A stretch of 64,000 bases of DNA from Owenia fusiformis (lineage: Eukaryota; Annelida; Polychaeta; Sabellida; Oweniidae): NCBI GenBank assembly GCA_903813345.2, contig CAIIXF020000012.1:14688020-14752019 (forward strand), read 5' to 3'. Shown here in pieces: positions 57,035-64,000 of this stretch (within the stretch, counting starts at the first letter, position 1; every line of letters begins with the position of its first letter). A program made the translations under genes and the position numbers. Under the pieces are notes generated by a model. That model had not been told where the DNA came from. It did not search any database and was given only the letters and a program-made list of their open reading frames with translations.

Positions 57035-57579
57035 ATAATCACTGGTGATCCACTCGATTACGCTGGTTACCAAAACGAACTGTTTCGGTAACAAAGTGTC
57101 GGAACGTCGAAGGTACGATTTTTCTTTTTTCCTTATTTCACGCGTTGTAGGCAGAATCCCCGCGACGTTTTTTCTGACAAGGTATATCAGTATCATATGT
57201 TTTAGAAAATGTACATGTTTGCGAAAAAATAGCTCAGAAGACAACAGAATCGTCGATTTACTTCTTCACTTAAGTTACATAAACGGTTTGGGTTAAAAGT
57301 GCAGATCTTAACTGTTTTTCGAAAAACCGTTTATGTAACTTAAGTGAGGAAGTAAATCGACGATTCTGTTGCCTTTCGAACTATTTGTTCGCAAATATGT
57401 ACAATTTCTTAAACATATGATACTGATACATGTTTGTGTTAAAAAATGTCTTGGAAATTCTGCCTACAACGTGTAAAATAAGGAAACGAGAAAAATCGTA
57501 CCTTCGATGTTCCGACATTTTGTTACCAAAACGGTTCGTTTTGGTAACCAGCGTAATCGAGTGGATCACCAGTGATAAT
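57035..57579. mobile_element. 545-bp near-perfect palindrome (fold-back element)
   Basis: Left end ATAATCACTGGTGATCCACT, right end AGTGGATCACCAGTGATAAT. The two arms pair almost throughout (about 240-250 bp each), down to CATAAACGGTTT against AAACCGTTTATG near the centre, with a loop of about 30 bases. Minus and plus frames of 60-83 codons on both arms mirror each other and are not genes. Confidence 0.92.
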
Positions 57580-57739
57580 GAGGGATCAGTTTCAAGCATG
57601 GAATACATTTAGATTCCTAATATATCTTTTGTAACTACACTCTTGTAGGCTACAACGTGTTAGGCCTAAAATATGACATGTTATCTGCAAGATGAAATGT
57701 TATGAATTGTACAAAGTTTGAATTCTCCATGAAGCTGAT

Positions 57740-57810
57740 TCCCTTATAGTGGACAATCCCCTAGAGTGGACAATCCCCTAGAGTAGACAATCCCCTAGAG
57801 TGGACAAATC
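57740..57810. repeat. 17-18-bp tandem repeat
   Basis: Four units of (A/G)AGTGGACAATCCCCTAG. The family motif differs from the AGTGAACACC repeats at 58614. Confidence 0.88.
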
Positions 57811-58613
57811 ATTTTTGCATTATTTTTTGCTGCAAAATATGAAAGGACCAAATAATTAGAACTAGGTCTCATTTATACTTCCAGTGATATGATTCAAATA
57901 TCTACAAATATTATCAAGTAACAAGTAATACATTGCAAGTACTCAAAGGAGAACAGATATTTAAGTATCAAATATGCAAACACCGTTTTCAATATTACAC
58001 ATTTACTTCTAATATTATTGGACAAATAAAAGTGAAAGATATTTGCAAATGACATAAACTGATTGCATAGAGAATGTTATTTCCTTTGGTAAAACGAAAC
58101 ATCCGAGTTGAAAAAACAGATTATGAGGTTTTTTTTAATATTTTTACCAAAACTAACTTAATATCCCATAGCCAACAAATCATCTGATCCCAACCCATGG
58201 TTAATCTTAGTGTTGGTAAATCCATAGGCTCTATGAGATTCGTTTTGTTATTTTATCATTGTAAAAATAATTCCATGCTAGATTATTGAATCTTAACCAA
58301 ATATTTAGATTGTTCATTTGTACATAACAACTCTGTAAATACATCTTCAGAACCTCAATACCTTTTCTTGGCACCTGATTAAGCTGTGTTTGCTTTGATT
58401 GCAAACATATTGACTGCAGAAAAGTAACATATTTTGCCATGTTTACAATATGTTGACATAGGCCAAGGATCACTCAATGTACAACAAACATTTTCAATGG
58501 TGTTCAGAATTTTAGTTTTGTTTAAACTCTGATGTTAGAATGGTTGACCAGGATTTAAAAAATAGTCTGAAGGGAGAGTACCTTTCTTGAGACATTGATC
58601 AACTACTTAAAAC
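57811..58613. other. Intergenic, nothing recognised
   Basis: An 80-codon minus frame at 58231-58473 has no family likeness. No repeat noted. Confidence 0.35.
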
Positions 58614-60235
58614 TGTCTTAGTGAACACCTCTCTCTCTAGTGAACACCGGTGTCTAGTGAACACCCCTTCTCAGCACATACTTCACTGATTCTTGTAGTT
58701 GCCACTGTTGCCTCCCTGAAGTGAACACATTGTTGTGGCTCCATAGGTGTTTACTCAACACTGGTCTTATTTTGCTTACATAAAGTAAATCTGAAATTGG
58801 ATGAAAATTGGAAGAGCAATGTTGTTATGAAACTGAAATGAACTTTGTTTATATCAGAAATATTAATATTTATGTCATTCTTGGAACTCAAGAGGTTAAT
58901 TTGCCTAAAGAGAATGAACAAACGTTTTTTAATCCTCAATGGTAATTCCATAACATGATGTGTTACAAATACATCTTTATGGCAGTTGTCAAGGTTATAA
59001 ATAACATCGGAAACCACCTAAAGAAAGAGTTGAGTGATGGGTTTTAATCTTAAAGTCATGGATCTATAATTTTTGTTATTTTCTACTCCTGACTACATTT
59101 GTATAATGAAAGGCCTTAACTAAATAAATTAATAACAACACTCCCTGTTATTAGATGATCATAAGCTTTATAATAAAGTATATTTTGTAGTTATAAATAA
59201 ATTATCTTGACATGCATGTGGCTTTTATTGCCTCTGTTCGAATTTATTGGTCGAACCTGGTCATATGCCAGCCCTTCTGTGGAAACATGGTGTATAACCT
59301 CCCCTATTGCAGTTATATTACGGATGTGTTAAAAATATGGCTATGGGTGAATCAATATCTTTTAAGAATGGCATGAAATTGGAAATTAAAATTTAAAGTA
59401 AGCAAGGCTGTCAAATAGATAGAACTCGCATTATATGATGGGGTTTTGCTTGTTTTGTGTATTGTTACTGCAAGTCCTACAGTTTTTAATGTCATGTTCC
59501 CTTCATTTCAATATATAAAGAGATCACTTATCAATTATCAAGTAGAGGTGGTCACCCGAAATGACATGTACTGCTCTAGTAAGTAGTTTATGTGTGTTAT
59601 TTTACGTTTTTTTGTTGTTGAAATTTTGTATGTGTATACTTGGCTAATATACTTGGAATAATAGGCTAATAGGCAGCCATTAAAAATGGTCCCCTTTTTA
59701 TCCAGTAAAACCTGTCAATATGGAACACTTTTGGTACCTCTATAAAGTATTATTATTGGGAGGTGTTTCACTTATACAGGATCATTTAACATTTGGTCTT
59801 AAGACTCTGAAAAATTCTACAAGCAGAGGTGTCCCACTTTATAGGTTTCATTGTGAGTGTTATTTTACATTTTGCTTTAAAGTAGTGATGCGATTTTGTT
59901 GATATTTCATAAGTGAATACTTAAAAGCATATTACACTGTCTAATGACAATTGGCTTATAGGCTGCCATTTCCAAAAATCATTTGAGGTTTCACTACAGG
60001 TATTAATTTTCTGAGTTTTATAAAAAAAACACATTAAAACGGCATTGCCCGAGGTATGAAGTTCATTGATTACTCGTTTTAAACGGTTGACTTCATCTCT
60101 AATTCTAGCCTCTGGGTCTCATATCATCCATCAACTTATCAATAGGGGCCATTAGTCTTTGAGATTTTACAGAGAACAATGTAGAATATTCTTTTTATTA
60201 TTCATAGGTATGCCATGGGCTGATATGAGCCATCG

Positions 60236-60505
60236 TTGAGATTTTGTAGGTCTGAGTTTGTCAGATATATATCCATTAAGGTGATTTGGATCACCAATTA
60301 CAAGATTAAGTTTTGAGTTGTCCTCAATGTTTAGCCCTCGTATAAAGTTTAAACTACTTTGGATTACATTGTAGTCTTACCCTATGTTATAAGGTGGGAT
60401 ACGTCTGAGTTTGTCTGATTTATCCATTAAGGTGATCTGAGTGACTTTTCAATCATTAATTGCATGTTAGTTGAGTTATCCTCAATGTTAAGAAATTCTT
60501 ATTGG
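60236..60505. repeat. Direct duplication, period about 150 bp
   Basis: Both copies contain GTCTGAGTTTGTC(A/T)GAT, ATCCATTAAGGTGAT(T/C)TG, then GAGTT(G/A)TCCTCAATGTT. Confidence 0.75.
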
Positions 60506-60597
60506 AGTAGACAAACACAATTGATAGTGTATGTTATTTTATGGCTATTTAACTAGTACCTGTCTTTAGAATATATTTTAGGTCACATTTATACCCC

Positions 60598-61083
60598 TAG
60601 CAACACAATAAATGAACTGCAGTTTATTTCAAGAATATACAGTTGCAACTAAGAAGAGTGCATTCTTTTTCTATTGTTTTTAAAGAATTCACTTGCTATT
60701 CAAAACCAGTGTGGCACAAAAGAGGATTGACAGTCACATGGAGTATATTAAAGCTGTACTAATTACAGCCTATCTACTCATTTAATAGTTGAATAGACAC
60801 AAAAAATCAAATTTTAAACTGAACCTGGCCTGTTACATGCAGTGCACTGAAGCTGAACTAACTACACCCACTCACTTCTGAACACACTTACATTTACAAA
60901 TGAAAGAAAATTTTTCCTAAAATTGGATTATGGGCCATTTACCTTTCATAAGTGTCAGTGTGGGGTTTAAGTTAGATAAATCATTCATACTGGGTCTGAG
61001 GAGAACTTATAGCCTCGGTCAATGCCCTTAGCTATTATTCATCCTAAAACCTAGTACTCATAGTTTATCCATAACATATTTAT
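60598..61083. repeat. Dispersed repeat, copy B
   Basis: Begins TAGCAACACAATAAATGAAC and follows copy A (27313-27930) block by block, including AACTAAGAAGAGTGCATTC, TGAAGCTGAACTAACTACAC, GGCCATTTACCTTTCATAAG and AGTGTGGGGTTTAAGTTAGA. Shorter than A by about 130 bp, mainly a missing middle segment. Confidence 0.8.
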
Positions 61084-61688
61084 AGTTTTTTTAAATATCA
61101 ACTTCTGCTCTGATAATGCAGTATCTACAATCATAAGTTTTTTCAAGCTAAAGAATATTCTTTTGGGTATGTGCTAGCTAGACTATACTTTCAACACACC
61201 AATAAAGATTTAGCGTTAGATATTACAAGCCATGCCATTGTAATGATTTTTCTGAAATTAACTCGGGGCAAAGAATTGACCAATCAATAATCTAGCTTGG
61301 AAGGATCCTGTTAAGAAAAAATAAAATGGTCTGTGAAAGCAGTTTAGTAAAGCGTTAACAACGAATATTTTTGTTTTTTGAACATTTTTATGGTTAATAA
61401 ATCAAATTAATGACTATTATACATAAGTATGTAAAGTATTACATTTTGTCACAAACAAGAAAAACAATACGGGTTTAGAATTTTATTTTATAAATACATG
61501 TATATATAACATTTTAAGTTTATATCTTGTAATTAAAGACGATTTAAATAGAGATATCATATTCCATTGGACAGGGCAATTAGCAGGGGAGGACAGCATT
61601 ATGGGTTCAAAAATGAGCTATTTTGGGGCTCATCTCCAATTATTGGAAAGAAATACCATAAGGAAAACTGTCCTCAATGCTTTTTTAA

Positions 61689-61895
61689 ATGGCCCAAAAA
61701 TATCTCCCTTTATCATTATTAGTGGTGCAAGTCATGAAGAAAACTAGAGTTGTATTGGATATGAAAAATGGAGCCTGGAGTCGACCAAAAAATGTGTCTT
61801 TTGATGTCTTTATTTTGGATAAAATTATTGAAGAAAATTGCGTGAATTCATTTCCAAAACAGTCTATTGATGCGTTAATTAACACAAAGATCTAG
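61689..61895 (+). CDS. Unassigned 68-codon ORF
   Basis: ATG to TAG; reads TRVVLDMKNGAWSRPKNVSF, then DVFILDKIIEENC. Composition is protein-like, but I recognise no family. Overlapping frames just upstream are also short but ordered-looking (NAFLNGPKISPFIIISGASH), which suggests a decayed larger frame with shifts. It could be a relic of a transposon protein. Confidence 0.25.
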   Translation: MAQKYLPLSLLVVQVMKKTRVVLDMKNGAWSRPKNVSFDVFILDKIIEENCVNSFPKQSIDALINTKI

Positions 61896-62019
61896 ATTAT
61901 GTATTAATTGTTGCTAGGGCTTTTCTTTCAGTAAACAGCCCTATTTCTTTGCAAACATCTAAAATTGTAATAAGCCTCGCATAATGATTTAAAATGGATT
62001 ATAGCACGATGAGTCGATA

Positions 62020-62175
62020 TCATTGATGTCACATTGGTCTTGATGTCATTGGTGTCACATTGTTCTTGATGTCATTGGTGTCACATTGTTCTTGATGTCA
62101 TGTTGTTCTTGACATCACTGATGTCATGTTAATCTTTGGATCATTGATGCCACATTGGTCTTGGCATCATTGGTA
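62020..62175. repeat. 26-bp minisatellite
   Basis: Units TGATGTCATTGGTGTCACAT-TGTTCT; two identical, others diverged or shortened. Confidence 0.88.
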
Positions 62176-62177
62176 TT

Positions 62178-62336
62178 GCAGTTTTTAAATAAATCTTTTT
62201 ACATTTTACTTGGAAAAGCTGCACCCAGAATAAAATAAATCTATTGCAGCTTTTAAAAATTCTAATAAATCTTTTTACATTTTACTTGGAAAAGCTGTAC
62301 CCAGAATAAAATAAATCCATTGCAATTTTTAAAAAT
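62178..62336. repeat. Two 70-76-bp direct repeats
   Basis: Each contains AAATAAATCTTTTTACATTT-like sequence, then ACTTGGAAAAGCTG(C/T)ACCC and AGAATAAAATAAATC. The copies differ at few positions. Confidence 0.9.
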
Positions 62337-63482
62337 ACATATATCTTGCTATATTTAGATTGCTGTGCAAATGATATTATTGTAATTTATAACTAATAGT
62401 ATCTTAGTTCCTTTGGTTCTCGGAAAAGTGATCAGATTTTATTGAGAAGGTTTATTTTCATTGACAAATTAATCTGAAAAGCAATCAGCATTAAGGGAGA
62501 AATTCAAACTTGGATAATGGGGATTACACCCGCAGAACAACACTTAACATCAACTTTTAAATCCCTTATAATTTGGTGAATGGGTTCAAACGATCTATAC
62601 TATAGCATAGTTAGAATTAAATCTCTCCTTTGAAAGAGCTCAACTTGCATATATTTCCTAAATTGAGACAATTTGAGAAAGTCTTCAGATCTTACCTACA
62701 GCCCATCAGAATATACATATCTCGCCATTTTCTGACTTTAACAGCTACCATTCATTTGGCTTCAATTCATGCTCCTATAAATGTACATTCTGGAGGCATG
62801 GCTTACCATGATGACAAAAGTCCAAGTGTTGCCCTTGTTCGTCAAAAAGTTATATTTTATTTACTTTCACCTTTAATTAATTGGAATTCATTTATATATT
62901 TATGTTATACAGAAAATATGATCAATGTAGGTTCTACAGACCTCGATCATCAAGAGAGCATAAGATAGATAAAGAGGGACTTTGATAATGTTAAATATAT
63001 CAGATGAGGGAAAAGAAAATTTGTAATTGACCACCTCCAGTCATCCCATTAGGGTTCAAATTTTATCTGCATTATAAAACGCAAAATCATTTGTAGCATT
63101 TAGAGGCCATGCAGTGTTGTTAGATGAAGGAGATTTAGGATACATGTACAGTGAAATATGTGTACAGTGAACACCTTGGAGCCAAAAATGTGTTCACTGT
63201 AGGTAGGTGTTCACTTCAGAGACAATTTTCTACAGTACTCAATGGAGCATGCCCAGAAAAGAGGTGTTCTATAGACACAGGTGTTCACTAGACACAGGTG
63301 TTCCCTAGAGTGAAGTGTTCATTAAGACATCTTTACTATATTAAATTTGTCTTGCCATTTTAAGGCCACAGCATATGGAATCAATTTGAATGTATAGTGT
63401 ATCATGTCATATCTGATGAGAAAACACAGTAGTTATTAGCCATGGTGTGAATTGACCTTGACCTTTATTCTTATATTTTCAG

Positions 63483-64000
63483 TAGTCTCGGCAACCTACA
63501 ACCATGAGACAGAACTCATTGAAATATGATGCCAGATTGAATAATCTACATAATGGTGCAACAAATTCCTGCTAATGGTGCAGCAAATTCACATTAATGG
63601 TGCAAGAAATCCATGCTTATGGTGCATTTACACATTGGGTGTCCTCCACTTCAAAAAGACAAAGCTAAGAGAAGTCTGAGTCCAATCATGCCTCGTGCAG
63701 GAATGAGACCCCTTGGGTCTGTTAGAAAATACGACTTCAATGACACCGTGCCAAAACTACCAAATGTTAAGGCCACTGTTAATCAAAATGGTGAACCAAA
63801 CTTGACTGGTGGCATACATGGGAATGCTATGACTGTTCCACCTAAATCACCAGAAAAAGAACCAGAAAAAATAATTGTTAATAATAATCGAAAAGCTCCA
63901 TCACCAAGACGACCGATTACATCAAAGTCCGATGAAAGTAACAAATCTGATGACAGCATTGATAAAAAGAAAATTAAAGTGGTCCAAGAGAAATCTGATA
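63483..64000 (+). other. Exon containing leader and start of a coding region
   Basis: An acceptor (TTTATTCTTATATTTTCAG) ends at 63482. The first 130 nt are closed in all frames except short upstream frames, notably one from ATG 63504 in good context (ACCATG, 23 codons). A 22-bp tandem repeat (AATGGTGCAACAAATTCCTG-CT, three and a half units, 63552-63628) supplies further upstream ATGs. Confidence 0.55.
63613..64000 (+). CDS. N-terminus of unknown, probably disordered protein (partial)
   Basis: The frame opens after TAA at 63595-63597 and runs to the window edge. The first ATG is at 63613, with others at 63619 and within PIMPRAGM. The protein has little hydrophobic content: QKDKAKRSLSPIMPRAGMRP, LGSVRKYDFNDTVPKLPN, then TVPPKSPEKEPEK, KAPSPRRPITSKSDESN and SIDKKKIKVVQEKSD. 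It is rich in Lys, Pro and Ser with SP and SPRR-like motifs that could be phosphorylation sites. No domain, signal peptide or membrane segment is visible in the 129 residues present. The drop in AT content compared with the preceding 30 kb supports real coding. I do not recognise the family. Confidence 0.7.
   Translation, partial: MLMVHLHIGCPPLQKDKAKRSLSPIMPRAGMRPLGSVRKYDFNDTVPKLPNVKATVNQNGEPNLTGGIHGNAMTVPPKSPEKEPEKIIVNNNRKAPSPRRPITSKSDESNKSDDSIDKKKIKVVQEKSD

Larger units (their letters stand above)
58614..63329. mobile_element. Possible 4.7-kb element with about 110-bp inverted ends
   Basis: Left end TGTCTTAGTGAACACCTCTC, then CTAGTGAACACCGGTGTCTA; right end inverted (AGACACAGGTGTTCACTAGA, AGTGTTCATTAAGACA). 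AGTGAACACC-type words recur four or five times in each end. The interior carries several unassigned frames: 58751-59017 minus, 61689-61895 plus and 62630-62968 plus (112 codons). It also carries the dispersed repeat copy B and minisatellites. No flank duplication found, so the two ends may instead be independent insertions of a smaller repeat. Confidence 0.42.

Noticed and set aside
57026-57612. Four frames of 60-83 codons on both strands
   Set aside because: They mirror each other across the palindrome and are not independent genes.
1-64000. Search for CRISPR arrays, operons, rRNA or tRNA genes
   Set aside because: None seen; the tandem repeats present lack the regular repeat-spacer pattern and the DNA is of animal type.

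Overview
The window looks like an AT-rich piece of an invertebrate animal nuclear genome. The evidence is spliced genes with GT-AG introns, an exon for a secreted TGF-beta/BMP-type precursor, an SLC43-type amino-acid transporter spread over more than 23 kb, and a dense load of eukaryotic DNA transposons, MITEs (short non-autonomous DNA transposons), LINE relics and minisatellites. A marine deuterostome or lophotrochozoan is plausible, but the sequence alone does not fix the species. There are no bacterial features (operons, ribosome binding sites, CRISPR).

Layout. 1-3.4 kb: LINE 3' end split by a small element, then a 528-bp fold-back MITE. 3.8-4.3 kb: signal-peptide exon of a BMP-like ligand on the minus strand; its mature domain must lie left of the window. 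7.5-30.7 kb: an SLC43-like transporter on the minus strand. I could place the exon with TM1-2 and six contiguous exons for the C-terminal half, with matching splice phases. The exon(s) for about 75 residues (TM3 to TM5/6) should lie in the 15-kb intron but were not found. This intron holds a 2.9-kb mariner-type element, several MITEs, a 1.9-kb element carrying a 25-bp satellite, and minisatellites. 30.7-63.4 kb: no convincing host gene, but many repeats: mariner 3'-end fold-backs, PIF/Harbinger-like and hAT-like MITEs, LINE C-terminal relics, a 545-bp near-perfect palindrome, coding-like minisatellites and a possible 4.7-kb element with long terminal repeats. 63.5-64.0 kb: first coding exon of an unrecognised, probably disordered protein on the plus strand, running off the window.

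The host genes do not form a pathway: a secreted morphogen precursor, a membrane amino-acid transporter and an unknown protein. The most informative part is the repeat landscape. Several insertions can be dated or defined because an uninterrupted paralogous copy of the target lies in the same window. Two mariner relics share an unusual structure in which only the transposase 3' end is kept, twice, in divergent orientation. Similarities were judged by eye; no alignment or search was run.
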